Assembly: GCF_048544455.1 (NCBI RefSeq)
Contig: NC_133537.1
Span: 310,471,738-310,535,737, forward strand
Reading direction: 5' to 3'
From: Silene latifolia
Taxonomy: Eukaryota > Streptophyta > Magnoliopsida > Caryophyllales > Caryophyllaceae
DNA: 64,000 nt
This document shows positions 10,872 through 22,038 of the stretch, piece after piece. The notes under the pieces were generated by a model. It was not told the DNA's origin, did not search any database, and worked only from the letters and a program-made list of their open reading frames with translations. Every line of letters begins with the position of its first letter. Within the stretch, counting starts at the first letter, position 1. The translations under genes were made by a program, and so were the position numbers.

Positions 10872-12136
10872 TGAAGGAAATGTAGATTCATATACATACT
10901 AACATACTCTTATATGTCTTAATTAATTTTCATAAAATTAAATACGGATTTTATGCATGCAAACAATATAAAAATAGAGGAGAAATCATGTTCTTACATT
11001 GATGATTTCGGTTATATTGGGCACAAAAGAAATATCCTTTTCTTTTGTTCTTGAGCTTTCCTAAGATGGAAGAACAAGATCCAAGTATAGGATCTCTCCT
11101 TAGGATTAATACCCAAAGCTTTCTCTTAATTTAATTAATATTACAAGAACTAGTATAATATTAATTAGTAGAAAATGACCCAAAAATAATATAAACACTT
11201 AATTATTTTCGGTTTTGTAGAGAGAAGAAGGAGAGGATTATTATTCTCTCTAGAATTGTATTTTGGATGATGGTTAGAATGAATAATCACTAATACATTT
11301 TAGTGTAATATTAGGTAAAAATTAGATGAAAAACCATGATGGTTTTTGTCATAAAAAACCGGGTGGAGGGGGCTTAATGGGTGAGCCAATGCATGTCCAT
11401 ATTTGTCTTCACAAGGTTAATAGGGTTGCATGGCTACTCTTGCTTTTTAATCATTATGTTTACCACTAAATTAAACAATTAATTAGCTTAAACCTCTCTT
11501 ATTATTTCGGTCCATTTGATAATATGGAATCCATATTATTTTTGTCAATTGTCAATATGTCACATGTCACATGTCACATAAATTTGTTATGTATTTTTAA
11601 CATATTAAAAATCAACGTATTAATAAAAATACGTCACATACAAAAATCGACTTAGTAATTTCATAATTACTTGTACCAAAATATTTTACCACTTATAAAT
11701 CACAACAGATTGTATTTATAATAATTCATTCAATTTCAATTGTTTCTTTAAACAATAATTTCATCCGAGTAATGATACGATTCAATTACTCAGACCGTAT
11801 CTTATTTAATCACATTTCAATATGAAACGTAAATTTTACTTCCAAAATCGTCCGTCAATTTTCAAATAATTTAATTAACTCGTAACATTATACGATTAAT
11901 TAAATAATCAATTAAGAGTATTGCCCTATAGGTATGACCTAGGGGGTCAACTGATCACCACCGTCGCACGACAGTAATGTCAAACTCTAGTCAGCCAATC
12001 ATTACCGATATATGTTGACCAGTTGACAGTAACAATATTACTTCCCAATTGTATTCTTTATAATGAGATTTAAACATGTGATCATCATGATCAACAGTCG
12101 TGATCGCATTATTGTCGGAGGACACATATTCCAACA
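10872..12136 (-). repeat. 5' LTR of the gag-only copia element
   Basis: 1265 bp with TG/CA ends in the minus sense. It differs from the solo LTR at 2737-4006 by a handful of substitutions and short indels, for example ATGTAG versus ATATAG at its low-coordinate end and CTCAGACCG versus CTCGGATCAG. The 5-bp target copy TTTAG follows directly at 12137. Confidence 0.92.
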
Positions 12137-12600
12137 TTTAGTACCTATGTCAAACACTGCTTTGTGCTTCGATTTGACCGAGGTATAAAGTGGATTTCGA
12201 ACGGGTTCCAGGCATCCCACAAATGCTTGGTGGCGACTCCGAACATCTCTAATCGTTTCGAGACCCTTACCGAGACGAAACCCACCGATCTAAAACGATC
12301 CGGTGGAAAGCATTTTTATGCCGCCGAGCGTGGCTTTCAAAAAGACCGTTGTACGTCCACAGATCGAAGTGGGCTCGCAGGTGGGCTGTGTCCACAATTG
12401 GTTACATAAGTGTTGTTGATTGGATTCTGATTTGGTTATTGTTGGTAGTGTAATGTGATTATCGTTATATAACTGTCTGTGATCTTCGGGGTGCGTCCTT
12501 GGCTGAGTGGAGTCACTTGCGGGAGTGGCTTCACGCCCTTGATTCGCCTTCTGTGGAACCCGCCATAAAAGGGATGTGCACATTAATGAACGGGTTTATC
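12137..12600 (+). repeat. Host flank, copy 2 (near-identical to 4007-4470)
   Basis: The same block as 4007-4470, here in its original context. It starts with the target-site copy TTTAG, passes the Tat/Ogre LTR end and GGTGGCGACTCC, and at about 12404 enters a Tekay/Del-like LTR that continues uninterrupted past 12600. This copy therefore shows the true continuation of the host sequence. Confidence 0.88.
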
Positions 12601-12932
12601 GCTCGATGGAGATGAGCGGGGCTTAGGTGGGAACGGCTACGGTCCCCCACTGCGGCGAGGAGTATCTGTTGCGATGGGTACTCTAGCAGGGATACACACT
12701 TCGGTGTGTAGTCAGATATGTGGAGATAGGGTGGAGTTGTGGAGATTGAGATGTGTTGTTTGAGTTGTTTATAATATGGTTTCATTGCAGCTGTTGTTTT
12801 TATGTAATTAGTACTGACCCCGTTTAAATGTTTTAAAAACTACGGTGATCCATTCGGGGGTGGTGAGCAGTTATTGAGCAGGTATGATTGATGCGCATGG
12901 GATAGCTGGGTTGAGTCATCACGAGATGTTTT
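12404..12932 (+). repeat. 5'-truncated Tekay/Del-like LTR, part 1
   Basis: Aligns with the full LTR at 32658-34054 from roughly its position 33280 onward. It shares TGAGTGGAGTCACTTGCGGG, TGTGCACATTAATGAAC, GGTCCCCCACTG and CACTTCGGTGTGTAGTCAG. It breaks at 12932, where a minus-strand Ty3 element with the same LTR type is inserted, and resumes at 18682. Its 5' part is missing. Confidence 0.85.
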
Positions 12933-13998
12933 TGTGACACCCTCATCCTCCAAGTGCCTTACCAAGACCACTCAGGTATAGAAATGTCACCATCTCGGTT
13001 TCCCGAGGCAATTATAATCAAATGACAATAACGAAACATAATTTAAATAGTAAGAAGTTTAAAGCGATTACAATCCAAATCAAAACTGATAAAAGTATAA
13101 TACATATCCTCAAAACCAAATGTCAAAAACTACTCAAGTACAACAGCGGAAGACTCTAATAAGCTCGTGGTGACACATCCCAGCTAACCCATATGTCTCT
13201 AATCATACCTGCTCAACAACTGCTCACCATCCCCGAATGGATCACCACAGTTTTACAAAACAACGACGGGATCAGTACTAATCACACAATTAGACAATCA
13301 CAATAAGACAGAAACCAACACAGCTCAATTGTCACATCAACCCGAACTCCATCACCAACTCCTCAAAACTGACTACACACTAAAGTGTGTAGCCCTGCCA
13401 GAGTACCCATCGCAACAGGTTACTCCTCGCCGCCAGTGGGGGACCGCAGCCGTTCCCACCTAAGCCCCGCACATCTCCGTCGAGCGATAAAGCCAAATCC
13501 ATTAATGTGCACATCCCTTCTGTGGCGGGTTCCATAAAAGGCGAATAATGGGCCTGAAGCCACTCCCGCAAGTGACTCCACTCAGCCAGGGACGCACCTC
13601 GAAGAACACAGACAAATACAGTCACAACAATCAACAACAACCAAAACCAACAACCGTCACAATATGAATATGATACTCTACAACAATCACAATCAACAAC
13701 AAACCACATTATGTGACTAATACTGAGTAGGGAAACCCTACCTGGAATGCAAACACAAGCAGACGATCTCAACAGTTGTATCAAAACCTCTCCTCTACGA
13801 ATCCTCCTCCTATCACATGATCACATAATTACTACTAGCACAACTAACCATAAAAACCCCCCAATCCCCCAAATTAGAGTTTAAACAAAGTTAATTAAAT
13901 GCTATAAAATTTGTATGTAGATCTTACCCTTGACGCAAGGATCACAAGGACACAAAGAACGATGAAATTCGACCTCTCAAGCTCCGGGATTTGCCAAT
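12933..13998 (-). repeat. 3' LTR of the Ty3 element, missing its U3 start
   Basis: The low-coordinate end starts TGTGACACCC as in the 5' LTR at 17287. The match stops at about 13998 (GGGATTTGCCAATA), where the sequence switches directly to RT coding sequence. A 134-codon ORF inside it (13380-13784) is an LTR shadow: the truncated equivalent at 17932-18138 lies in the other LTR. Confidence 0.88.
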
Positions 13999-14755
13999 AC
14001 ACTAGGTCTAATGTACCCCATCTCTATCAAATCATCTAGCTGCTTCCTGAGCTCCTCCAACTCCTTAGGACCCATCCGGTATGGTGCCTTAGAGATTGGC
14101 CCCATCCCCGGTTTCAGCTCAATACTGAAATCAATCTCCCTCTTCGGTGGCAACCCCGGAATCTCCTCTAGAATGACATCTGAAAACTCCCCCACAACTG
14201 GTATCTGATCAACTGTCGGACTCTCCATCCTGTCATCTCTCACATGGCACAAGATCATCGGGCACCTCTTCCTTAGATAGGACTTCAATGTCACAGCTGC
14301 AATCAACTTAACTTTGGGTTTGACAACAAACCCACGATAAGACACACTAATGCCCTTAGGACCTCTCAGAGACACTTTCTTTTGATGACAGTCTATCTTA
14401 GCTTTGTACTTTCCTAACCAATCCATCCCGACTATCATCTCAAAACCGTCTAAAGGAAACTCTAGCAAGTCTACAGGTAGGTCAACTTGCCCAACTATCA
14501 TAGATACATCCCTATATAACCTCCCACATGATACATACTCACCCGAAGGTATAAAGACTTTCTCACTTACAGACTCGTATTCCCTCAGACCCAACTGTTT
14601 AACATGACTCGAACATACAAACGACTGTGATGCCCCCGAATCAAACAAAACAAAGGTATGAACACCATTAACAAGAAAAGTACCAGTGATAACATGTGCG
14701 TCATCCTCAGCTGCTTTCTTCTCCATCATAAACAGCTTTCCACAGGTCTTCTGCC
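13977..14755 (-). pseudogene. Ty3 aspartic protease plus first residues of RT, truncated
   Basis: A 250-codon frame. It opens with MMEKKAAEDD, the usual gag-protease junction, and then has the retroviral-type aspartic protease: DSGAS catalytic motif near residue 31, then IVGMDWL as the second loop. The RT entry segment follows (GLPPKREIDF, YRMGPKELEEL, GYIRPS). After IRPS the last seven codons come from LTR sequence, which marks the deletion breakpoint. The RT catalytic YVDD, RNase H and integrase are absent. In-frame coding upstream to about 14755 (GQKTCGKL) belongs to the gag-protease linker. Confidence 0.88.
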
Positions 14756-14765
14756 CACCTCCCTA

Positions 14766-15345
14766 GACACATATTTGTCTTCTCTGGAGGATAGAATTTC
14801 TTGTAAAAGGCAAGTGCTAACTTCTTCCATGAATCAATACCAAGGGTGGCCTTGTCTAGGCTCTTCAACCATTGCTTTGTGGTACCGATCAAAGAAAAAG
14901 GAAACAATACCCATTGGTCTGTAATATCAAACTCTAGTCAGCCAATCATTACCGATTAATGTTGATCAGTTGACGTATAAAAATGAATCATCCCTTTATG
15001 TATTCTTATTATGAGTTTTAATAATGTGATCGCACTATTGTCGAGGACATATACTGCAACACCTAAGACTACTCAAGAGCCTACATTCAACAGAAAAGCC
15101 AGCAATGCAGCAAAGGACCACAACATGTCACTGTCACCTGCATTTCTCTTTTGTTTTCATTCCAGTTTACAATTAAGAGCTTTTAAACCGTTGTAATATT
15201 CACTACTCGAGTAGGTATTAATTCATTCTTCTCATTCTTAACTACAGTTGTCCCTCCTTTCTTCGAGACCACCTGTACTGGACTCACCCATCTAGAATTA
15301 CCGACAGAATAAATAGTACTGGCAGAGGTAGTCGGCTTAGCACCC
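14766..15345 (-). other. Chimeric filler insert inside the Ty3 element
   Basis: Between the protease and the gag zinc knuckle lie about 570 bp that do not belong to this element. In minus order: 15340-15190 encodes an Athila-type RT entry segment (SRWVSPVQVVSKKGG, NELIPTR); 15060-14926 is a fragment of a copia LTR of the 4471-4641 type, including its TGTTGCAGTATATGTCC end; 14924-14770 encodes an Athila-type gag stretch (FPFSLIGTTKQWLKSL, FYKKFYPPEKT). The Athila pieces are out of natural order (RT before gag), so this is not one simple nested element. Confidence 0.7.
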
Positions 15346-15350
15346 GACCC

Positions 15351-16537
15351 TTATTTGTTGTTGGTGTTCGTAGTTGGCTTCTGATAAGAATTACCGCCAT
15401 TGCGGTTACCTCCACCGTTGTTGCTTTGACCTCCCCGGTTGTTCCATGACCCAGCCGGTTTGTTGCTCGCATAACTCTGTGCCGGCCTCTGAGAAAAACT
15501 TCCCTGTCCCGGCCTCTGGTAACCTCCGCTCACCGCACTGGTGCACTCATGTCTCTTGTGGCCTACACCGCCACAGTTAAAATAGGTCATTCCCCAGCTG
15601 GTTCTACTATTCCCATGGCCACGTCCATAAGAAGCCCCAGCACTAAACCCCGAACCAGATGAATACGCTCTAGCGTGAGTGTGGTTGCCCTTCTTGTAAT
15701 TGGATTGGCCACCACCCTCATTCTCAGCCTTTTTTTTCTCAGCTCCTCTCTCTCGGGTCATCTCTACCAGCCTCTCAGCGCTCCCAGCCCTCTCATAAGC
15801 TTCCTTAGCATCTGTAAGGATTCCCATGGGTAACTTCTCCATTATCTTGGGGGTCAACCCCTTCTCAAACCTCAGAGCTAGGTTCTCATCACTCAATCCC
15901 ATATCCTCAGTATACCTAGCCTTCTAATTAAACTGTCGGTAGTACTCAGCTACCGTCATGTCTGATGTCATCTTAAACCCATCAAACTCCTCTCTCAGGT
16001 TACTACTCACATGCTCCGGTACGAACTCTCTCTTCATAGCCTTTCTAAACTCTTCCCAAGGAATAGCAGGCAGCCCCTGCTTTGGATACATGTCCCTAGC
16101 ATTCACCTTTACCTTGTCCCACCACTCACCTGCCACTTCTCTCAAGTAGAATGCAGCTTGTTCTACCTTCAACTCATCAGGACAATGCACCAAATCTAGG
16201 ATGCTCTCCAGCTCCCTGTGCCAATTATCTAGAAGAATTGGCTCCCGGTCCCCTTGTACTCTTTCGGGTTAAAGCTCGCTATATAGAGACTGATCTTTGA
16301 GTGATCAACCTCCTTATCTTTTGCCACTCTCTTTAAAGCTTCCGTAAGAGCATCTTGGTGCTCCAACATCTTAACTATGTCATCGGTGGTCATGCTCTCA
16401 GCTCTAGCGTACATGGCATTTCTCTTAGGCGGCATCTTGAAACTATATAAGAAAAGGTAGATATAAACATACATACTATAACCCAAAACACTTATATATC
16501 CTGCACAGACCCCACTCGATCGAGTGCCAGAACCCAC
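15351..16537 (-). pseudogene. gag: Ty3 (Tekay/Del-like) gag, broken
   Basis: Gag is spread over three frames: an N-terminal part starting MPPKRNAMYAR near 16435, a middle part 15924-16193 (capsid core, AGEWWDKVKV, FRKAMKREFVPEH), and a C-terminal part 15351-15902 with a Gly/Asn/Gln-rich tail. The zinc knuckle reads YFNCGGVGHKRHEC, so its first cysteine is replaced. One stop or frameshift lies between 16229 and 16193 and another between 15924 and 15902. It cannot make functional Gag. The tail meets the chimeric insert at about 15345. Confidence 0.85.
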
Positions 16538-16805
16538 TTGATCGAGTGCCCAACATACTCGATCGAGTGCCTCGACTCCAGAACCTAATCAGACCTCCTG
16601 ATCATAAACATACTCGACCGAGCTGACATGCCACTTAATCGAGTGACCCCTACTCGATCGAGTGCCCCTATATACTTGATCGAGTACTAAAAAAACACGG
16701 TTCTGACCATAAAAACATCAATCTATCCACTTGATCGAGTCAGACCCACTCGATCGAGCACCTCACCTACTCGATCGAGTGCCCCCCACTCGATCGAGTC
16801 ATGCT
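16505..16805. repeat. TCGATCGA palindrome array in the Ty3 leader
   Basis: About ten copies of CTCGATCGAG or one- to two-base variants (CTTGATCGAG, CTTAATCGAG, CTCGACCGAG). Start-to-start distances within runs are 19, 21 or 22 bp. The array sits in the 5' leader between the primer site (17283) and the gag start (about 16435) of the minus-strand element. The spacers differ from one another. Confidence 0.9.
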
Positions 16806-17270
16806 AACTCTTATACACTACCCGCATGTTATCTCACTCTCCCATCTTATATACATTACTATACATTCAAAAATATAATAAATACTCATGAATTTCTAGT
16901 AACTCTTTATGCAATCAACAAACAATTTATTCATGTTATCAAAATGCCACATTATAAACACCTGACATACTTTTCACTCAATTCAACATATGAAACACAT
17001 TCCTTCAACTTTTAACCATACTTTCAATTCTCCACATCCAACTTCCAACAATTCACAACACATGCCGTTATGCACACATACAAACCAAAAGACAACACAC
17101 ACGACCCTGACACATACCTCCCATGTGACCAGTTCAAAATTGTAGGGCGAGTTCGCGACTTTAGGACGTCTCCCAAGCCTTTGCATTAGCTCCTACAACT
17201 TTTACCCCAGGTTCATTTTAATTGACTCCCTATGTTCATTAGATTCATTAGTTACAGGTTTCAAGATCGT

Positions 17271-17283
17271 CGCTCTGATACCA
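17271..17283 (-). other. Primer-binding site (Met-tRNA)
   Basis: The minus strand reads TGGTATCAGAGCG three bases after the LTR end. This is the canonical initiator Met-tRNA primer site of copia and chromovirus elements. Confidence 0.92.
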
Positions 17284-17286
17284 CTT

Positions 17287-18676
17287 TGTGACACCCCCAT
17301 ACTCCAAGTGCCTTACCAGGACCACTCAGGTATAGAAATGTCACCATCTCGGTTTCCCGAGGCAATGATAATCAAATGACAATAACGAAACATAATTTAA
17401 AAAGTAAGAATTGTAAAGCGATTAAAATCCAAATCCAAACTGATAAAAGTATAATACATGTCCTCAAAACAAAATGTCTAAAACTACTCAAGTACGACAG
17501 CGGAAGACTCTAATCAGCTCGTGGTGACACATCCCAGCTAGCCCATATGCCTCTAATCATACCTGCTCAACAACTCCTCACCATCCCCGAATGGATCACC
17601 ACAGTTTTACAAAACAAAGACGGGGTCAGTACTAATCACACAATTAGACAATCACAATAAGACAGAAACCAACACAGCTCAATCGTCAAATCAACCCGAA
17701 CTCCATCACCAACTACTCAAAACTGACTACACACTCAAGTGTGTAGCCTTGTCAGAGTACCCATCACAACAGGTTACTCCTCGCCGCCAGTGGGGGACCA
17801 CAGCCGTTCCCATCTAAGCCCCGCTCATCTCCGTCGAGTGATAAACCCAAATCCATTAATGTGCACATCCCTTCTGTGGTGAGTTCCACAGAAGGCGAAT
17901 AATGGGTGTGAAGCCACTCCCGCAAGTGACTCTACTCAGCCAGGGATGCACCCCAAAGAACACAGACAGATACAGTCACAACAATCAACAACAACCAAAT
18001 CCAACAACCGTCACAATATGAATATGATACTCTACAACAATCACAATCAACAACAAACCACATTAAGTGACTAATACTGAGTAGGGAAACCCTACCTGGA
18101 ATGCAAACACAAGCAGGCGATCTCAACAGCTGTATCAAAACCTCTCCTCTACGAATCCTCCTCCTATCACATGATCACATAATTACTACTAGCACAACTA
18201 ACCATGAAAACCCCCCAATCCCCCAAATTAGGGTTTAAACAAAGTTAATTAAATGCTATAAAATTGGTAGGTAGATCTTACCCTTGACGCAAGGATCAAA
18301 AGGACACAAAGAACGATGAAATACGACCTCTCAAGCTCCGGGATTTGCCAATAACATGGATGATGCGAACAACGTAGTTTCAATCTCCTTTTTAAGATTA
18401 TTAGGTTTGTAAAGGTGTTTAGGGAAGAGTACGATATGAATTATATACTAATCCGTGTTATTAATAAAACCCGTCAAAATAATACCCGTTAACCGACCTA
18501 CTCGATCGAGTAACTAACGTACTCGAACGAGTGCCACTTACTCGATCGAGTACCCAGGCTACTCGATCGAGTACCCTACAGGCAGAATAATTTCTCTAAA
18601 ATCAAAACACCCTTACTCGACAGAGTAAGGCCCACTCAATAGAGTACCCAGAGACTCATAAAACCGTAGTATTACA
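17287..18676 (-). repeat. 5' LTR of the Ty3 element
   Basis: 1390 bp, TGTAATACTACGG... to ...GGGGGTGTCACA in the minus sense. Within its first ~200 bp (18485-18640) lies another palindrome array: CTCGATCGAG, CTCGAACGAG, CTCGATCGAG and CTCGATCGAG at 21/19/21 bp, and a decayed pair at 19 bp. A conserved hairpin (CCTTCTGTGG / CCACAGAAGG arms) lies near 17869-17895. Confidence 0.93.
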
Positions 18677-18681
18677 GTTTT

Positions 18682-18916
18682 AGAAGTCTTCCGCTGTGTC
18701 GAACGTTGTTCTTTAGCTAGTGGGTTTAACATTTGAGAGCTTTTGTATTTTCTTTTATCGGTTTTGATTTTGGTTGTATCGCCTTAAACTTTATTATTAT
18801 TAAAGTACGTTTCGATATTGTTTATTTAATTATCATTGCCTCGGGTAATCGAGATAGTAACACTTCCATGCCTTAAGTGGTCCTGGTAAGGCACTTGGAG
18901 TATGGGGGTGTTACAG
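18682..18916 (+). repeat. Tekay/Del-like LTR remnant, part 2 (LTR 3' end)
   Basis: Continues the LTR interrupted at 12932: GTCTTCCGCTGTGTCG through CACTTGGAGTATGGGGGTGT to TACA at 18916. No primer-binding site follows. The next 79 bp (18917-18995) resemble the interior of the element's 3' region, so the 5' internal part was probably deleted. Confidence 0.85.
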
Positions 18917-18995
18917 TGAGAGAGTATAAGACGTAGTTATAGAAGGCGGTTGCTAGTAGTTGAGATTAGCGGTATGGTTATATTTGGCAGGAGGT

Positions 18996-20284
18996 TGATA
19001 CCGTCGTTTTGTATCAAAATTAAATTTATAATTCCAAACTAAAACTATAGCTAGTGATAGTAATGGTCGAACCACAGAGAGACAAGATTAATTTTGTTTG
19101 CTATTTCCAGTCTAAAAAAGTAACAATTAAATGGGGGTTTTGAATTTGGTTGATTCTAATGACTAATTGCTAAATATAAAATTTCTCAACAAGATAAAAG
19201 AGAGATCGGGAACTTCGGTTCACCATGGCTAAGGTCAGGTCAATAAGGTAGCAGAGGTCCTATAATACGGCCTTGGGGAAAATGAGCAGGCCTTTCGGTC
19301 TATGCTCAAATTAACCTTACGGTCTTCTAATTCCCAAGAATTTCTCAAAGCTTTCGCTCAAAGGAAATTCGAATCTAATGATAATTTAAATTACTAATCT
19401 TTCAATCTAGTAAAAAGTTTTATCAAAAGACAACAAGATCGATATGGAAGAATTCATGCTAACCAAATAATCCTACTTTACGTCATGGCTCACCTCGTTC
19501 CCAATCAATAAAATTAGCTATGCATAATTAAAACTATAACAATTGCAAAATTAAAGACAAAGAACAAGATTGACATGATTGAAATGAATTGAAGACAAAG
19601 GACAAAAACTGAATTGCTGAAATTAAATTGGTAACCAAAGGATTGAATTAACAAGAAATCAAAGAGGAAGGAAATTGCATAAAATCTTACTAATTAAATG
19701 ATGAATAAAGCAATCAAACTCGGGATTCGTCGTCCCTCTTTCTTGCCTCCAAACTGGATCTAAAACTGAGTTCTTCAATAATGAAAAAGCATAACCTAAA
19801 ATTGTAGCTGCGTTCTACTGATAAGAGATACTAAAAGTTAATTACAAATTGGGCTTTTAAAAGTCTAACACGAAGAATTAAACGCACTCAGATCGTGGTC
19901 GATCGGCCAAGTCGGCATGGTCGATCGATGGGCAATTGAGCAGTGAGCTTCTGCTTTGAACTTCAACGGTCGATCGACTTATAGCATGGTCGATCGACTG
20001 GACTGAGCTATGTAGTGGCTTCTTTCTCTCTTCAAATCAGCTCTTCACTCCAATGCACGCATCCCAAGGTGAGTGAATCCGAACTCCCTTCTTCCAAGTT
20101 TCCCTGAAGTTGCCTCCGGAGGGCGGTTTAGGCTTGATTTAACTCACTTCCACTCATTCCTACAATAAATCATAGAAAATGCAAAGTAAACCGTTTCGGG
20201 AGAAATAGTAGCTTTAAGCTAGCTAATATGCATGGAAATACGTGCCAAAACTGCAAATAAAGTGTATAGAATATGCACGTATCA
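18996..20284 (-). repeat. 3' LTR of the Athila-like element
   Basis: 1289 bp with ends TGATAC and GTATCA. It differs from the 5' LTR at scattered sites, and much more densely in the ~130-bp block around 19885-20010 that carries two palindrome pairs. The remainder of the LTR has no coding potential. Confidence 0.93.
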
Positions 20285-20303
20285 AATCTCCCCAAACCAA
20301 ACC
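20285..20303 (-). other. Polypurine tract of the Athila-like element
   Basis: The minus strand reads GGTTTGGTTTGGGGAGATT immediately before the 3' LTR. This is a purine-rich primer for plus-strand DNA synthesis, with interspersed T residues. Confidence 0.6.
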
Positions 20304-22038
20304 TTGCTTGTCCCCAAGCAAGCACTATGACCCATATAAAAACCTAATGGAAAGGAGTATATCTCAGAGCTAACTACAAGTCAATGCCAAACCGTTTAAT
20401 GCACATAGTCAACTACCGCAAAGCTCAAATCAAGTGAACAAACTTATGCATATCATGGAATTAAATCGAGCGTTCGACCTTGCAAGACTCATAAATTCGG
20501 ACTCTCCCGGGTCACTCTTCCCTCAGCAAGGCAAATGGTAAGAATATATGTAGAAGAGAGGGAAGAAAATTATAGACTCTCACCTAGACTGCGACCGACA
20601 AAACATGTATGCTTGACTAGTATGAATAATGATTCTAGCTACCGTACACACGCATAACCACCGTCAAGGACTATTACATGCCGAACTATTGCAAAATTTG
20701 GATATGTGAGGCTAAGTGGGAAGGAAATGGCAAAACAAGTATGGAAATGTGAAGGTAAGAGCCAAGCTAGTACCTAACAAACCATCAAAAACCGTATCCC
20801 GTTCCTCCAACTCGAAAAATAAACCATGCCTTTAAAAGACTAAGCAACACAATATCCCAAAACAAACACCTCCAATTCATGAAATAAGCACATGAGGCGT
20901 GTTCTCAATTCAACCAAATTATTATTTTTTTTCAAATTTCTTATTATTATTTTTTTCTTTCTTTCTTTTCATTCCCTTTTTTTTTCAACTTTTGAGCTGT
21001 GGTCGATCGACCAGTGATGGCAGTCGATCGACCACCCTGTGCATTCCAGTGCTCTCTGCCCAGGTGAACATCCTCTTTTTTTTCATTTTTCTGAGTTTTT
21101 TCTTTCTTTCTTTCTTTTCCTCTCCTGACTTTCTCCTTTGTTTTTCTTCAGGCTGACACTCCTGTAATTCCTCCACTTCTCATAAATATTCACTCCAACA
21201 TTACAAAAACGAACCAAAACTGCTTATAATTCGACAAATTCCTCTACTACTTCCTAGCTTGGCACAATGGTAGGCTAAGTATGGGATGTAGTTAAGGGCA
21301 ACTGGCAGATATGGCTTATAGTGGAGTTAATGGGGTAAAATGAGAAAGGGGAAGATGCAATAGTTCTCAAAACATGCAATACCGACCACAAACCGATGCG
21401 TATAGGCAATAAGCAATCAAAACTCATACACGTGCAAAACATGAAATGAAGGGAGTACTACTCTCAATCCTAAATTAACCGGTCATGAATGTCACCAGTT
21501 AAAGGCTCTATATCTCAGAAAGTATAAGTAGTTTGCCAAAAGTAATGAGTCAAGTCTAATTACCCGAAATGAATTCCATAACAAAATTTAAGAAATCACT
21601 TTTAATTCTCGCTAAGTAGCTGTGAAAAGGCAAGGAATGGCATATTTGACTAATAGTGCAAAATCATCATTAATAAACTCCAATCCGACTCAACTATATG
21701 CAAAAGTAAACGTGATATTTTTGATTTTTTATGAATTTTTTCAATTTTTTTCTTTGTTTTTTTTTTTTGAAATAACACAAATGCAAGCTAAAATGCAGTA
21801 AACGTGTGACTGAAATGCAATAAAAACAAATGCAGATGCAAAAGACATATGCAAATACCCTCCCCAAACCAAAATGCACAATGCCCCCATTGTGCTCAGC
21901 AGCAAATCACCAGCAGTCACAACAATATAGGGAGGAATAAAAGCAACGACAAAAGAAAAGGGAAGTAATAAAGAAGGTTCGGAAACTCACAAAAGACGAC
22001 CTCCCCAAACCAGCCAAAAATGGGGAGGTCACAAGCAT
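20304..22038 (-). other. Athila 3' noncoding region with pyrimidine-rich tracts
   Basis: About 1.7 kb with no recognisable gene. Two long T/C-rich runs (20924-20995 and 21076-21150) flank a TCGATCGA pair at 21003 and 21024 (21 bp apart). A further T-rich run is at 21720-21770. ORFs called here are low-complexity shadows. Confidence 0.6.

Larger units (their letters stand above)
4471..12136 (-). mobile_element. Non-autonomous, gag-only Ty1/copia retrotransposon
   Basis: In minus-strand order it has the 5' LTR (10872-12136), a Met-type primer site (about 10855-10870), a 2.2-kb leader, a single intact gag ORF (8628-7723), 3.1 kb of noncoding DNA, a polypurine tract and a truncated 3' LTR. No protease, integrase, reverse transcriptase or RNase H is visible in any frame. 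The layout matches the described class of gag-only LTR elements (TR-GAG), which need pol from a relative. The 5-bp target duplication TTTAG is present on its right (12137-12141). The left copy lies beside the solo LTR at 2732, because a secondary rearrangement separates them. Confidence 0.85.
12933..18676 (-). mobile_element. Internally deleted Tekay/Del-like Ty3 retrotransposon (target duplication GTTTT)
   Basis: Flanked by GTTTT at 12928-12932 and 18677-18681. In minus order it has a 5' LTR (18676-17287), a Met-type primer site, a leader with a TCGATCGA array, a broken gag, a foreign insert, protease and the very start of RT, and then a 3' LTR that begins part way through. The rest of RT, RNase H, integrase and the first ~330 bp of the 3' LTR have been deleted. 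The Tekay/Del (chromovirus) call comes from the RT entry motif YRMGPKELEEL...GYIRPS and the Met-tRNA primer site. It inserted into an LTR of its own family in the opposite orientation. Confidence 0.9.

Noticed and set aside
13380-13784. 134-codon ORF (and its truncated twin at 17932-18138)
   Set aside because: They lie in homologous positions of the two LTRs of one element, so they are LTR sequence, not genes.
16505-16805. CRISPR-like look of palindromic repeats with variable spacers
   Set aside because: Repeats are 8-10 bp with 9-14 bp spacers, inside plant retrotransposons, with no cas genes. Size, context and organism exclude CRISPR.
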